A DNA stretch of 64,000 nt from Pseudorhodoplanes sp. (lineage in GTDB: Bacteria; Pseudomonadota; Alphaproteobacteria; Rhizobiales; Xanthobacteraceae). Shown here piece by piece: positions 17,676 to 26,978 of this stretch. The stretch is from contig JALHOD010000005.1 in NCBI GenBank assembly GCA_022843165.1, positions 157,953 to 221,952 on the forward strand. The letters run 5' to 3'. The first letter of the stretch is position 1; each line of letters begins with the position of its first letter. A program made the position numbers and the translations under genes. The notes below the pieces were generated by a model, which was given only the letters and a program-made list of their open reading frames with translations, was not told where the DNA came from and searched no databases.

Positions 17676-18287
17676 CTATTTCTCACGGAAGGGCAGGGTT
17701 TCGCCCGCCGGCAGCGGCACGTTGAACACGTTCAGCGACATTGCGACCAGCGTGTAATAGCCGAGAATGCCGGTGAACTCGACCATGCCGGCATCGCCGA
17801 ACAGCGCATGCACCTTGGCATAGGTCTTGTCGGACACGCGTCGCGTCTTGTGCAGTTCCTCGATGAAATCGTAGATCGCCCGTTCATCCTTGTTGAGCTT
17901 CGCCGGACGCCGTCCGGCGCGCAGATCGGCGATCGTTGTTTTCGGCACGCCGGCTTTTTCGGCGATCGGCGAATGCACCCAGAATTCGTATTGCGAGCGC
18001 CACATCCGCCCGATCACCAGGATGGTGAATTCCGACAGCCGCGGCGGCACCGCGGTCTTGTAGCGGCAAAAGGCGCCGAGTTTCTGCGCCAGATCGCCGT
18101 AGTCGGGCGCATGCAGCATCACACCGAAGGGGCCGCCCAATGTCGCGCGGCCGCGCGAGGCTTGGATCTCGGCCAGCACCTCCCGCTGCTTGGGCGTCAT
18201 CCCGGCTTCGGGGATGTCCTTCAGGCGCGGGATCAGCGGCTTGATTTTTGCCGTCTTGCGGTTTGTCGTTTTCGTCTTCTTGGCCAT
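17676..18287 (-). CDS. carboxymuconolactone decarboxylase-family protein
   Basis: This 203-residue protein has the AhpD/CMD-like all-helical domain: MTPKQREVLAEI, FGVMLHAPDYGDLAQKLGAFCRYKTAVPPRLSEFTILVIGR and a C-terminal FTGILGYYTLVAMSLNVFNVPLP. The Cys-x-x-Cys of AhpD peroxidases is missing, so a role in peroxide reduction is unlikely; many such proteins in Hyphomicrobiales have no known substrate. The N-terminus is Lys/Thr-rich. It is divergent from the pyridoxamine-oxidase-like gene by 81 bases. Confidence 0.8.
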   Translation of the reverse strand: MAKKTKTTNRKTAKIKPLIPRLKDIPEAGMTPKQREVLAEIQASRGRATLGGPFGVMLHAPDYGDLAQKLGAFCRYKTAVPPRLSEFTILVIGRMWRSQYEFWVHSPIAEKAGVPKTTIADLRAGRRPAKLNKDERAIYDFIEELHKTRRVSDKTYAKVHALFGDAGMVEFTGILGYYTLVAMSLNVFNVPLPAGETLPFREK

Positions 18288-18368
18288 ACGGCGAATCCCC
18301 TCGATTGCGGCGGCAATCTGCGGCAGGATGAAACAACAGGCAAGCGCTCAGACGCACGAGGCTCTGTC

Positions 18369-18992
18369 ATGTCGCACTCCATCATGTATCACGACGGAAA
18401 CCGTCAGCTGCAGGATGAGTTCTCCTCGCGCCGGATCTCCGACCGGCTCGAAGAGAAGCTGACCCGCACCGCCTTCACGCCCGACGACAGGGCTTACATC
18501 GAGAGCGCGTCATATTTCTTCATTGCCACGGCCGACGCCGAAGGGCGGCCGGATTGCTCGTTCAAGGGCGGACCGCCCGGTTTCGTGCGGGTGACGGGCG
18601 ACGCTGAACTGGCTTTCCCGGATTACGACGGCAACGGCATGTTCAAGAGTCTGGGCAATCTTCTGGTCAATCCCGATGTCGGCTTGCTGTTCATTGCCAT
18701 GCACGGCAAACCCAAGCGCCTGCGTGTCAACGGTGCGGCCAGCATCAGCCGCGACGATCCGTTGCTGGCCGAAACGCTCGGGGCGCAATTGATCGTTCGG
18801 GTGAGGGCGCGCGCCATCTTCCCGAACTGCCCGCGCTATATCCCGTCGATGCAGTTGATTGCGCCCTCCGACTATGTCCCGAAGGCCGGCTGCGATCCGC
18901 TGGAGCCGGCCTGGAAGGGCTTTGCCGACTTCAAGGACGTGGTGCATCCCCGTCAGCCCATGGCCCGAAAAGGCCCGGATTCCGGGGATTAG
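18369..18992 (+). CDS. pyridoxamine 5'-phosphate oxidase-like FMN-binding protein
   Basis: This 207-residue protein has a split-barrel flavin-binding fold: SASYFFIATADAEGRPDCSFKGGPPGFVRV near residues 42-71, LAFPDYDGNGMFKSLGNLLVNPDVGLLFI and a C-terminal CPRYIPSMQLI segment. Related proteins are FMN- or F420-linked oxidoreductases of unknown substrate. The ATG at 18369 is chosen because GAGG precedes it and the sequence before it shows no conservation. It is divergent from the CMD-like gene, and the two may be co-regulated. Confidence 0.82.
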   Translation: MSHSIMYHDGNRQLQDEFSSRRISDRLEEKLTRTAFTPDDRAYIESASYFFIATADAEGRPDCSFKGGPPGFVRVTGDAELAFPDYDGNGMFKSLGNLLVNPDVGLLFIAMHGKPKRLRVNGAASISRDDPLLAETLGAQLIVRVRARAIFPNCPRYIPSMQLIAPSDYVPKAGCDPLEPAWKGFADFKDVVHPRQPMARKGPDSGD

Positions 18993-19105
18993 GTCGATTA
19001 CATCGCCAATCTGTAAAATTAGAGCGATCCGTAAAACCGTACCGCAAAGGTCTTTTGGTACCGTCGCAGCGCTCGATCGTGTCGAGTCAGGTGGCGAGGG
19101 TGGCG

Positions 19106-19537
19106 ATGCGTGCGTTTGTTTTGATCCCGTATTTCACGATAGCGGCCGCCTGCGGCGTGCTCGGCATTGCCTCGCCGGCGGCGATCATGGCCGGTCCGAC
19201 CGAGGGGCAGATGCGGGCCGCCTTCGAGGAAAGCCTGACGCGGCAGGTGCGCAATGCCCTCGACTTCGCCGCCGAAACCGGCGGCCCCGCGGCCGTCGCG
19301 CTGATCCGCGCGCAGGGACATGACCGCTTCAGCATCGCGGCATTCAGGAAACTGGGATGTGTGAGGGAGCCGCAGGAGCAGGCCTATCGCTGCGATTTCA
19401 GCGTCGCAGTCGATCTGACAAATGGCAACCTGCAGAAGACGATGAGCGGCCGGTTCACGACCGCGCCGGAGACCCGCGCCGTGCAACTCGACGCATTGCT
19501 CGACGATCCGCTTACGACTCCCCGAACACGCGCCTGA
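19106..19537 (+). CDS. small secreted protein, unknown function
   Basis: This 143-residue protein has a signal peptide (MRAFVLIPYFTIAAACGVLGIASPAAIMA) and a mature part with two cysteines (LGCVREPQEQAYRC). The ATG at 19106 has GAGGG five bases upstream; TTG 19055 and two GTGs are alternatives. Its last 26 bases overlap the 3' end of convergent purB. I do not recognise a family. It probably acts in the periplasm. Confidence 0.62.
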   Translation: MRAFVLIPYFTIAAACGVLGIASPAAIMAGPTEGQMRAAFEESLTRQVRNALDFAAETGGPAAVALIRAQGHDRFSIAAFRKLGCVREPQEQAYRCDFSVAVDLTNGNLQKTMSGRFTTAPETRAVQLDALLDDPLTTPRTRA

Positions 19538-20819
19538 AAATCGTGTCGACGTGCTTGAAGTGATAGCCGAGATCGAAATTCTCCTCGATCTCCTTCGCTG
19601 ACATCTTCGCCGTGACGCGCGGGTCGGCTTTCAGGAAGGTGAGGAAATCGCCTTCGCCGCGCCACACCTTCATCGCGTTGTCCTGCACGATCCTGTAGGC
19701 GTCTTCGCGCGCCACGCCTTTCTGCGTGAGCGCGATCAGCACGCGTTGCGAATGAACGAGGCCGCCGAGCCGGTCGAGATTCTTCTGCATGTTGTCCGGA
19801 TAGACCACGAGCTTCTCGATCACCCCGGCAAGACGGTTGAGCGCGAAGTCGAGCGTCACGGTGGCGTCCGGCCCGATCATGCGCTCGACCGAGGAATGCG
19901 AAATGTCGCGTTCGTGCCAGAGTGCGACATTCTCCATCGCCGGCAGCGCATAGGCGCGCACCATGCGGGCAAGGCCGGTGAGGTTTTCCGTCAGCACCGG
20001 GTTGCGCTTGTGCGGCATCGCCGAGGAGCCTTTCTGGCCGGGCGAGAAATATTCCTCGGCCTCCAGCACTTCGGTTCGCTGCAGATGGCGGATCTCGATC
20101 GCCAGCCGCTCCATGGAGGACGCGACCACGCCGAGCGTCGCGAAATACATGGCATGGCGGTCGCGCGGGATTACCTGCGTGGAGACCGGCTCGATCTCAA
20201 GGCCCATGGCCTTGGCGACATGCGCTTCCACGCGCGGATCGATCTGCGCGAAGGTGCCGACCGCTCCGGAGATCGCGCAGGTCGCCACCTCCTTGCGCGC
20301 GGCGACGAGGCGTTCGCGCGCGCGGGCGAACTCTGCATAGGCTTGCGCCAGTTTCAGTCCGAAGGTCACGGGCTCGGCGTGGATGCCGTGCGAGCGGCCG
20401 ATGGCCGGCGTCATCTTGTGCTCGAAGGCGCGTTTTTTCAGCGCGGCGAGCAGCTTGTCGACATCCGCGATCAGGATATCGGCCGCGCGCACGAGCTGCA
20501 CGTTCAGGCAGGTGTCGAGCACGTCGGAGGAGGTCATGCCCTGATGCACGAAACGCGCCTCCGGCCCCACGATCTCGGACAGGTGGGTGAGGAAGGCGAT
20601 GACGTCGTGTTTGACCTCGGCCTCGATGGCGTCGATGCGGGCGACGTCGAAGACGGCTTTCTCGCCCTTGTCCCGCACCGCGCGGGCGGCCTCTTTCGGG
20701 ACCACGCCCAGCTCCGCCAACGCGTCGGTCGCATGCGCCTCGATCTCGAACCAGATGCGGAAGCGGGTCTCCGGCGACCAGATGGCGGTCATTTCGGGGC
20801 GGGAATAGCGGGGGATCAT
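19512..20819 (-). CDS. purB: adenylosuccinate lyase
   Basis: This 435-residue enzyme cleaves SAICAR and adenylosuccinate in purine synthesis. It shows the fumarase/aspartase superfamily signature GSSAMPHKRNP, the substrate-binding QGMTSSDVLDT segment and IGRSHGIHAEP with the catalytic His region. Length matches the bacterial PurB type. It follows the DUF2259 gene by 64 bases on the minus strand and may be the last gene of an rpe-PH-DUF2259-purB operon. It overlaps the convergent secreted-protein gene by 26 bases at the 3' ends. Confidence 0.96.
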   Translation of the reverse strand: MIPRYSRPEMTAIWSPETRFRIWFEIEAHATDALAELGVVPKEAARAVRDKGEKAVFDVARIDAIEAEVKHDVIAFLTHLSEIVGPEARFVHQGMTSSDVLDTCLNVQLVRAADILIADVDKLLAALKKRAFEHKMTPAIGRSHGIHAEPVTFGLKLAQAYAEFARARERLVAARKEVATCAISGAVGTFAQIDPRVEAHVAKAMGLEIEPVSTQVIPRDRHAMYFATLGVVASSMERLAIEIRHLQRTEVLEAEEYFSPGQKGSSAMPHKRNPVLTENLTGLARMVRAYALPAMENVALWHERDISHSSVERMIGPDATVTLDFALNRLAGVIEKLVVYPDNMQKNLDRLGGLVHSQRVLIALTQKGVAREDAYRIVQDNAMKVWRGEGDFLTFLKADPRVTAKMSAKEIEENFDLGYHFKHVDTIFRRVFGES

Positions 20820-20883
20820 GCGGCGCTCGTCGTGTGGGCGGTATGGCGTGGCCTAACATGCGCCGGAGGCCGCGCAAACCCTG

Positions 20884-21657
20884 TCACGGCTTCGGCAGCC
20901 GTTTGGTCACAGCCAGAAAGCGCCGGTTCGGGCCGGCATGGTAGTCGTGGTTGTCGGCATATTCGATCAGGACCGCCAGCGTCACGGTGCCGTCCGGCGC
21001 GGTGTGCAGATAGGCTTCGGCGATCCCGTAATCGGCGGCGCAGCGGCGGCTTTTGGGCAGGGTCTTGTCCTGCTGCAGAATCACGGGCGCGGCGCCGTCC
21101 AGGCTCAGGGTCAGCTTCAGGCCGGCCACCTTGGCCCGCCCGGCCGTGGCGCGTCCGCCATAGCCTTCGCACCGTGCGGTCCCGAGCGGGTGGCTTGCAA
21201 GGGCGAGCCGCGCCTTGCGGCCGCCGGGCAGGGGCACGTCCAGCGCCTTCGCCAGCGGTTTCGGGTCCTGGTGATAGATGCCGATGTCGTCGAGATCCAT
21301 CGACGGCTGGCCGGCGATATAGCTGCCCGGCTCGCGGACGTTGTATTTCTCCAGCAGCGGCTTTGCTTTTTTCTCCGCTTCCGCCCGCGCCTTGGTTTCG
21401 TCCAGCCCGTCATCCTCATCGCGGATGAAAACGCGGACCGGCGCGCCCGGAACGAAACGGTCCTTCTCGGTGTCGATGATGACATATTCCGAGAACGCGG
21501 CTTCCTCGTCGTAGACCGTGGTGTATTGCTCGAAGGCAAAGACCTTGCCGTCCGGCGAGAAGCCGATGAAGCGGCGGGCGGCGGCGTCGCCGGCATGGGC
21601 CGGTGCGCAGAAAATGGTGAGTGCACCGAGGATCAGAGCGGACAGACCGGCTTTCAT
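20884..21657 (-). CDS. secreted DUF2259-family protein
   Basis: This 257-residue protein has a signal peptide (about 1-22, ending PAHAG) followed by RRFIGFSPDGKVFAFEQYTTVYDEEAAFSEY, the recognisable start of DUF2259 proteins. The mature part has two cysteines (RCEGY and RRCAADY). The function is unknown and the location is periplasmic. The ATG at 21657 overlaps the stop of the upstream PH-domain gene as TGATG; a GTG one codon earlier would give GTGA. It is part of a tightly packed minus-strand operon downstream of rpe. Confidence 0.78.
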   Translation of the reverse strand: MKAGLSALILGALTIFCAPAHAGDAAARRFIGFSPDGKVFAFEQYTTVYDEEAAFSEYVIIDTEKDRFVPGAPVRVFIRDEDDGLDETKARAEAEKKAKPLLEKYNVREPGSYIAGQPSMDLDDIGIYHQDPKPLAKALDVPLPGGRKARLALASHPLGTARCEGYGGRATAGRAKVAGLKLTLSLDGAAPVILQQDKTLPKSRRCAADYGIAEAYLHTAPDGTVTLAVLIEYADNHDYHAGPNRRFLAVTKRLPKP

Positions 21658-22199
21658 CACGTCTTCTTTTCACGCGACTCGTTGCGGACCTTCTGAAGCA
21701 GCGCCTTGACGTCTTCCGGTTTCCGCACCTCGCGGAACGCGACCTTGCCGGCATGATCGGCGTCCGGCACTTTCGAGCGCGCGCCGGACATAACATAAAG
21801 ATGGCCGGTATTCTCGCCGCTGTTGAGGATTTCGAAGTCCTCGTCCAGTTGCTCCAGACTGTACCAGAGGAGCCGCCGTTTTGTTGTGACCGTGTCATGT
21901 TTGACAATCACACGCCGGTCGGTGATGGCGTAGGTCGTGCCATAGGCGAACATCACCATCAGGAAGGGTGCGGCGAGAAAGACAAACGCGATCATCATCG
22001 GAAAGAAGCTGATCTCGGCCGGGATGACTCCGGCAAGCCGCAGGCCGAGGGTGACCGCCATCAGCGGCAGGCCGAGCCACCACCAGAACAGTTGCGTGCG
22101 AAAGGTCGCGATGGTGTCGGGCCGGCCCGCCCAGATCACGCGTTCGCCGGGTTGCAGGATGCCGGCGAGAGCGGCAATGGCCGCTCCCGGAACGATCAC
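21657..22199 (-). CDS. membrane protein with bacterial PH-like domain
   Basis: This 180-residue protein begins [14 protein letters not shown], has two membrane helices (about 36-55 and 58-80) and then [33 protein letters not shown], the strand pattern of bacterial PH (bPH) domains. Such proteins sit in the inner membrane; their function is mostly unknown. The GTG start at 22199 overlaps the rpe stop as GTGA; longer in-frame readings upstream are only the antisense-free shadow of rpe. The last base of its stop is shared with the DUF2259 start. Confidence 0.78.
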   Translation of the reverse strand: MIVPGAAIAALAGILQPGERVIWAGRPDTIATFRTQLFWWWLGLPLMAVTLGLRLAGVIPAEISFFPMMIAFVFLAAPFLMVMFAYGTTYAITDRRVIVKHDTVTTKRRLLWYSLEQLDEDFEILNSGENTGHLYVMSGARSKVPDADHAGKVAFREVRKPEDVKALLQKVRNESREKKT

Positions 22200-22879
22200 G
22201 CCGCTTCCCCGCGCGCGAGCGCGCCGGCATTGCGGATCGCGGAGATGTTGCCGCGATAGGCCGACGCGCCGCCCTTGAACACGGCCGAGCCCGCGACGAG
22301 GACATTTGCGCCGGCGGCGGTGACGGCGGCTGCGGTCTCCGGCGTGACGCCGCCGTCGACTTCCAGATCGATCGGCCGCCCGCCGATCATGGCGCGGATG
22401 CGCGCGATCTTCTCGACCGCCGCCGGAATGAAGGCCTGTCCGCCGAAACCGGGATTGACCGACATCACCAGCACGAGGTCCACGAGATCGAGCACATGCT
22501 CGATGGTGTTTTCGGGGGTGGCGGGATTGAGCGACACGCCGGCTTTCTTGCCGAGCGCGCGGATCGCCTGCAGCGAGCGGTGCAGATGCGGACCGGCCTC
22601 CACATGCACGGTGATGATGTCGGAGCCGGCCTTGGCAAAAGCTTCCAGATGCGGATCGCAGGGCGCGATCATCAGATGCACGTCGAAGATTTTCCTGGAA
22701 TGCGGACGCAACGCCTTCACCACATCCGGGCCGAAGGTGATGTTCGGCACAAAGTGGCCGTCCATCACGTCGAGATGGATCCAGTCGCCGCCGGCCTGGT
22801 CGACGGCGCGCACGTCCTCGCCGAGCTTGGAGAAATCCGAGGCCAGAATCGAAGGCGCGATCAGCAGCGGGCGGGTCAT
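22196..22879 (-). CDS. rpe: ribulose-phosphate 3-epimerase
   Basis: This 227-residue TIM-barrel enzyme interconverts ribulose 5-phosphate and xylulose 5-phosphate. Family marks are [17 protein letters not shown] at the N-terminus, [16 protein letters not shown] with the metal-binding His and Asp, [17 protein letters not shown] and EVDGGV with the second catalytic Asp, then the phosphate-binding VAGSAVF. The ATG at 22879 has GAGGA upstream. It heads the operon rpe-PH protein-DUF2259, with purB possibly included. Confidence 0.95.
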   Translation of the reverse strand: MTRPLLIAPSILASDFSKLGEDVRAVDQAGGDWIHLDVMDGHFVPNITFGPDVVKALRPHSRKIFDVHLMIAPCDPHLEAFAKAGSDIITVHVEAGPHLHRSLQAIRALGKKAGVSLNPATPENTIEHVLDLVDLVLVMSVNPGFGGQAFIPAAVEKIARIRAMIGGRPIDLEVDGGVTPETAAAVTAAGANVLVAGSAVFKGGASAYRGNISAIRNAGALARGEAA

Positions 22880-22940
22880 CGTGTCCTCTTCGGCGGTCGA
22901 GCTTTCGTCTATCACCCCCCTGTCGGGGGAGCAACGCGGC

Positions 22941-23909
22941 TTACTTCTTGCTGTTAATTCTCCGTGCCAGCGGCCCCAACATGTGCGGCAGCAGGTAGAT
23001 CGGAAACTGCGCCAGCGCGAAATAGAGCCAGGTTAGCTCCGGCAGCGCGCCGCCGGTCGCGGCCAGCATCAGTCCGGTATTGCGCTGGGACGCCATCAGG
23101 CCGAGGGCGAAGGCGTCGCGCCAGCCGGCGGGCGCGAAGACGAGGGCGGTCAGCCCCATCATCAGAAACGTGACGGCGAAGGCGAGGGCGGTCAGGCCGA
23201 TCACCAGCAGCGGATCGGACAGGGTGCGCGCGGCCACGTCGCTCATCAGCGCGGCGACGAACACGAACAGCAGGATCACGTTGAGGCCGTCGATTTCCTC
23301 CTTGCGCCGCGCCACGCGCTCTACACCCGCGATCCGGCGGATGACGGCGGCCAGCACCGCCGCGCCGCCCAGCATCGCGAACAGCGCCAGCCCGAGCGCC
23401 AGCGGCGACAGCGTCAGTCCGTCTCCGATGAAGATGCGGACGAATACCGGCGCCGCGAACGGAATGAGCATTGTGCAGGCCACCATGGCGCTCAGCACCA
23501 GGGCGGCGTCGAGGCCCATCAGCGCGGCGATGGCGGGCGAGGACATCATCGGGGTGGTGGCGGCCTGCAGCACCAGCGCCAGAAACAGCGCCGGCGCCAG
23601 CGCGCCGAATCCCAGCAGCCAGTACAGCGCGCCGAGCAGGACCGGCTGCGCCAGCATGATCCAGAGGCTGGCGCCGATCACCAGACCGGGCCGCGCCAGC
23701 CGGACGCGGATCGCGGCCGGCTCCACCCGCAGGAAAGTCAGCACCAGCAGCAGGAACACCGAGGCCGACAGGAACGGCTTGAGCAGCACGCCGAGCGGCG
23801 GCACCGCCACGCCGATGATCACCAGCGCCGCGACCGCGCGCGTGCCCTGCCGGCCGAGCCAGGACAGGGCTTTCGACAGGATCGCCGCCGGTCCGTTGAC
23901 GAGGGGCAT
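22941..23909 (-). CDS. bile acid:sodium symporter (BASS) family transporter
   Basis: This 322-residue protein has about nine or ten membrane helices. The [27 protein letters not shown] segment and the later [18 protein letters not shown] segment match the two crossover helices that form the Na+ and substrate sites in BASS transporters. The substrate is not predictable and is probably an organic anion. The ATG at 23909 has GGAG at good spacing; in-frame codons upstream give no signal. It stands alone on the minus strand, 61 bases downstream of the rpe start. Confidence 0.77.
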   Translation of the reverse strand: MPLVNGPAAILSKALSWLGRQGTRAVAALVIIGVAVPPLGVLLKPFLSASVFLLLVLTFLRVEPAAIRVRLARPGLVIGASLWIMLAQPVLLGALYWLLGFGALAPALFLALVLQAATTPMMSSPAIAALMGLDAALVLSAMVACTMLIPFAAPVFVRIFIGDGLTLSPLALGLALFAMLGGAAVLAAVIRRIAGVERVARRKEEIDGLNVILLFVFVAALMSDVAARTLSDPLLVIGLTALAFAVTFLMMGLTALVFAPAGWRDAFALGLMASQRNTGLMLAATGGALPELTWLYFALAQFPIYLLPHMLGPLARRINSKK

Positions 23910-24073
23910 GCAAACTCCGGCGGGTGATGACGAATCTGTGAGTCGGGGCGGCAGGCAGCCCGATCTGTAGCGCGGCCGGGACAGGCAATCCATATAAGGA
24001 CAGCCATGCGTCCGCGCGGCTTTTCCGGGCCGCGCAGGATGCTAAGGGATCGTTTTGACGGGAGAGCCTATCG

Positions 24074-25321
24074 ATGGCGCGGACTGATGCGATCGTTCTG
24101 GGCGCGGGCATTGTTGGCGTCTCGGCCGCCCTGCATCTGGCCAGGCGCGGCCTCTCGGTCGCGCTCGTCGACCGCCGCGCGCCGGGAGAGGAGACCTCCT
24201 ACGGCAATGCCGGCATCATCGAGGGCAACACCTATTTCCCGTATCCCTTTCCGCTCAAGCCGGCGGCGCTGCTGAAGATCATCTTCAAGCAGGCGCCGGA
24301 AGCCAACTACCATCTCTCGCATCTTCCAAAACTCGCGCCCTGGCTGTTCTCCTATCTGATGCATTCGCGCGGTCCGGCGATGCTCGACTTCGCGCACCGG
24401 ATGCGCCCGCTCTTCGCCAATGCCGTCGCCGAGCACGAAAAGCTGATGCAGGAGGCCGGCGCCGAGAGCTATCTGCGCACGAATGGCTGGTTGAAGGTCT
24501 ATCGCAGCGTGCGCGGGCTCGAGGACGCGCGGCGCGATCTCGACGTCATCGCCGCCGCCGGCATCGCTTTCGAGCCGCTCGACACCGATGCCGCGCTGGC
24601 GCTGGAGCCGGATCTCGCGCCGGTCTTCGAGCGCGCGGTGTTCTGGCCGGGCGCCGCCAGCCTGAGCAATCCGCTGGCGGTCACGCGGGCCTATGCCGAA
24701 AGGTTCAAAAAGCTCGGCGGCGTGCTGCTGGAAGGGGATGCGCGCTCGCTGCATCGCGCGGGCGACAAGTGGCGCGTCGACACCGACGAGGGCGCGGTCG
24801 ATGCCGCCGCGGCCGTGATCGCGCTCGGTCCCTGGGCGCCGGACGTGCTCGATCCGCTCGGCATCAGATTGCCGCTGCTGGTCAAGCGCGGCTATCACCG
24901 CCATTTCAAGCCGGCCGGCAACAAGGGATTGTCGCGGCCGGTGCTGGACGCCGAGGTCGGCTATCTGGTGGCGCCGATGGAGCAGGGGCTGCGACTGACC
25001 ACCGGTGCCGAATTCGCCGATCGCGATGCGCCCGCAACGCCGGTGCAGTTCGACCGCCTGATGCCGCAGGCGCGCGAACTCTTTCCGCTCGGCGCGCCGG
25101 TTGAGCCGGAGCCCTGGCTCGGGCGGCGTCCCTGCTTTCCGGATTCCATGCCGGTAATCGGCCGCGCGCCCGGCCAGCCGGGGCTGTGGCTGGATTACGG
25201 GCACGCGCATTGGGGACTCACCCTCGGCCCGGTCGCCGGACGTCTGCTCGCCGAAATGATGACCGGAGAGACGCCGTTCACCGATCCCAAGCCCTACGCG
25301 GCCGAACGGTTTTTGCCGTAA
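24074..25321 (+). CDS. FAD-dependent D-amino-acid dehydrogenase-like oxidoreductase
   Basis: This 415-residue protein belongs to the DAO/DadA flavoprotein family. The N-terminal dinucleotide motif GAGIVGVSAALHLARRG (10-26) binds FAD, ETSYGNAGIIEG (40-51) is the DadA-type loop, and the C-terminal DSMPVIGRAPGQPGLWLDYGHAHWGLTLGP carries the second FAD-binding region. It probably oxidises a D-amino acid or related amine, passing electrons to quinone. The ATG follows GGGAGAGCC. Similar proteins include glycine and sarcosine oxidases, so the substrate is uncertain. Confidence 0.85.
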   Translation: MARTDAIVLGAGIVGVSAALHLARRGLSVALVDRRAPGEETSYGNAGIIEGNTYFPYPFPLKPAALLKIIFKQAPEANYHLSHLPKLAPWLFSYLMHSRGPAMLDFAHRMRPLFANAVAEHEKLMQEAGAESYLRTNGWLKVYRSVRGLEDARRDLDVIAAAGIAFEPLDTDAALALEPDLAPVFERAVFWPGAASLSNPLAVTRAYAERFKKLGGVLLEGDARSLHRAGDKWRVDTDEGAVDAAAAVIALGPWAPDVLDPLGIRLPLLVKRGYHRHFKPAGNKGLSRPVLDAEVGYLVAPMEQGLRLTTGAEFADRDAPATPVQFDRLMPQARELFPLGAPVEPEPWLGRRPCFPDSMPVIGRAPGQPGLWLDYGHAHWGLTLGPVAGRLLAEMMTGETPFTDPKPYAAERFLP

Positions 25322-25324
25322 CGA

Positions 25325-25537
25325 TCAGCGCGGGCAGGCCCTGTGCGCGGCAGGTATGCAGCGTCTGCTGCGATGATCGCGCACGCGCTCCCGCGCCTCG
25401 GCGTCGGATGCGGCCATGATGGTGGTGACGCCGATCGCGGCGGCGGTCACGGTGCTGCCGCCGGCGGACGGGGTGAGAACAGAGAAGAGCGCGGCGGCGA
25501 AGGCGGCCTGGCGCAGACGGGACGGCAGGAACGGCAT
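25325..25537 (-). CDS. small putative secreted peptide
   Basis: This 70-residue reading has a basic start and hydrophobic stretch (PSRLRQAAFAAALFSVLTPSAGG) like a signal sequence, then a second hydrophobic patch and an Arg/Cys-rich tail (RSRRCIPAAHRACP). The ATG at 25537 has GGAG seven bases upstream. No family is recognised. It fills the gap between the dehydrogenase and the KTSC gene and may or may not be expressed. Confidence 0.4.
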   Translation of the reverse strand: MPFLPSRLRQAAFAAALFSVLTPSAGGSTVTAAAIGVTTIMAASDAEARERVRDHRSRRCIPAAHRACPR

Positions 25538-25602
25538 GGCGGTCTCCATAAAATATGAGGCTCCGTTCATTGGTCGCGTGCCGGCCATGGCCGGTTCAAA
25601 TG

Positions 25603-25809
25603 TCAGGCGCGGCGCTTCACTTCGTGAAATGCATAGCGATCGCGAATGTTCGCATTGAAGAAGCGCCCCTTCGAGGGCGCCGTCTGAAACGCGGCATATA
25701 CGCCCGGCGGCACGGCGTCATAGATGTATTTTCGGCCGGTCGTGAAAGTCACCAGCAGGCGCCGCGACGAAGCGTCATAGACGATGGTTCTGATCGCGGT
25801 TGAGGGCAT
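25603..25809 (-). CDS. KTSC-domain protein
   Basis: This 68-residue protein is a single KTSC domain: MPSTAIRTIVYDASSRRLLVTFTTG, then KYIYDAVPPGVYAAFQTAPSKGRFFNANIRDRY. The pattern of a Tyr-x-Tyr strand, Val-Pro-x-x-Val-Tyr and Ser-x-Gly-x-Phe-Phe-Asn is typical of this small domain, whose name comes from a C-terminal motif of lysyl-tRNA synthetase-like proteins. The biochemical function is unknown. The start at 25809 begins at the domain boundary. Confidence 0.75.
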   Translation of the reverse strand: MPSTAIRTIVYDASSRRLLVTFTTGRKYIYDAVPPGVYAAFQTAPSKGRFFNANIRDRYAFHEVKRRA

Positions 25810-25844
25810 GCCGGTCAACGCGCGGCTGCGGCTTCTGGTTCGCC

Positions 25845-26834
25845 TCAACGGCCGAATTTGCTGCGCCAGTCCGGCAATGCGCCGTCGAATGGCAGCGCGG
25901 TCGCCTCATGCACCCCGCGTGCAATCGCGCGCGCCAGCACATTGGCGGCGGCAATGCCGATCGCGGTGAGATCGGCGAGCGGATCCGTCAGCGGCCTGGT
26001 GCCGGTGGCGGCGGCGAACACGATGTCGCCGTCGAGCGGGGTGTGCACCGGATAGATCGCGCGCGCGAGACCGACCTGCGCCATCACCGCGAGCCGCTTG
26101 CATTGCGCCTTGGTGAGCCGGGCGTCAGTGGCGACCACCGCCGGCGTCGTGCTTTGCGGGGCGCCGCCCTTCATCCTCGGGTCCAGCGCGTTTGCCGGAA
26201 ACGGCGAGGGCAGGCCGCGCCCGCCGAATTCCCTGTCCTGTTCGAACGGCGCCGCCCAGAAATGCGCGCCGTCACCGATCGTGACGCTGCCGACGGCGTT
26301 GACGGCGACCAGCGCGCCGACCGTGAATCCCTGCGCCGTGCGCGCCGAGGCCGAACCCAGCCCGCCTTTCAGGTTGACCGTGGTTGCGCCGAGGCCAGCG
26401 CCGGCGCTGCCCAGTGCGAAATCATGACCGGCCCTGGCGGCCGCCTCATAGCCGAGATCGCGATAGGGCGAAAAGCGCCCCCAGGCCTTGTCGCCGCCAT
26501 TGATCAGATCGAACAGGATGGCGCCCGGCACGATCGGCACGCGTGCCTTGCCGACCGCGAAGCCGCGGCCGATTTCGGCAAGAAAGGCCTGCACGCCCGA
26601 GGTCGCATCGAGGCCGAAGGCCGAGCCGCCCGACAGGCAGATCGCGTCCACGCTTTCGACCGTCATCGCCGGGTCGAGCAGTTCGGTGTCGCGCGTTCCG
26701 GGCCCGCCGCCGCGGATGTCGACGGCGGCCGTGGCCGGCGCGTCGAACACGATCGCGGTCGTGCCGGAGGCGAGTTTCGCGTCGCCGGCATGGCCGACGC
26801 GCAGACCGGGGATGTCGGTGATGAGATTGCGCAT
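25845..26834 (-). CDS. P1-family peptidase / DmpA-NylC-like N-terminal-nucleophile hydrolase
   Basis: This 329-residue protein matches the DmpA/NylC (P1) family: NLITDIPGLRVGHAGD at the start, CLSGGSAFGLDA, LGYEAAARAG and STTPAVVATDARLTKAQCKRLA. In the family the precursor cuts itself in front of a Ser or Thr that becomes the nucleophile; one of the Thr residues in STTPAVVATDA is the likely site here (inference). Members hydrolyse short amino-terminal peptides, beta-amino acid esters or cyclic amides. It has no signal peptide. It is divergent from ccdA with about 144 bases between. Confidence 0.87.
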   Translation of the reverse strand: MRNLITDIPGLRVGHAGDAKLASGTTAIVFDAPATAAVDIRGGGPGTRDTELLDPAMTVESVDAICLSGGSAFGLDATSGVQAFLAEIGRGFAVGKARVPIVPGAILFDLINGGDKAWGRFSPYRDLGYEAAARAGHDFALGSAGAGLGATTVNLKGGLGSASARTAQGFTVGALVAVNAVGSVTIGDGAHFWAAPFEQDREFGGRGLPSPFPANALDPRMKGGAPQSTTPAVVATDARLTKAQCKRLAVMAQVGLARAIYPVHTPLDGDIVFAAATGTRPLTDPLADLTAIGIAAANVLARAIARGVHEATALPFDGALPDWRSKFGR

Positions 26835-26978
26835 GGATGGGACCTTTGGCCGGCGAGTGTCACGATTGCACCGCGAAGGTCAACGCTTCACGCGTCCATC
26901 ACATCCCCGCCAGATCGTGCCCGCGCGCTTGCACCCCGGCCCGGGCCGTGCAAACCAGACGCCAGTCACGAGGGCTTC

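Noticed and set aside
17580..18368. In-frame extension upstream of the pyridoxamine-oxidase-like gene
   Set aside because: It is antisense to the CMD-like gene; the conserved protein begins at 18369.
19746..21428. 560-codon plus-strand open frame
   Set aside because: It lies opposite purB and the DUF2259 gene, is His/Arg/Gly-rich without domain features, and arises from high-GC codon bias on the other strand.
25800..26978. Long plus-strand frame opposite the P1 peptidase, in frame with ccdA
   Set aside because: It is Arg/Ala/Gly-rich antisense of a clear minus-strand enzyme; CcdA begins with its own ribosome-binding site and membrane helix at 26979.
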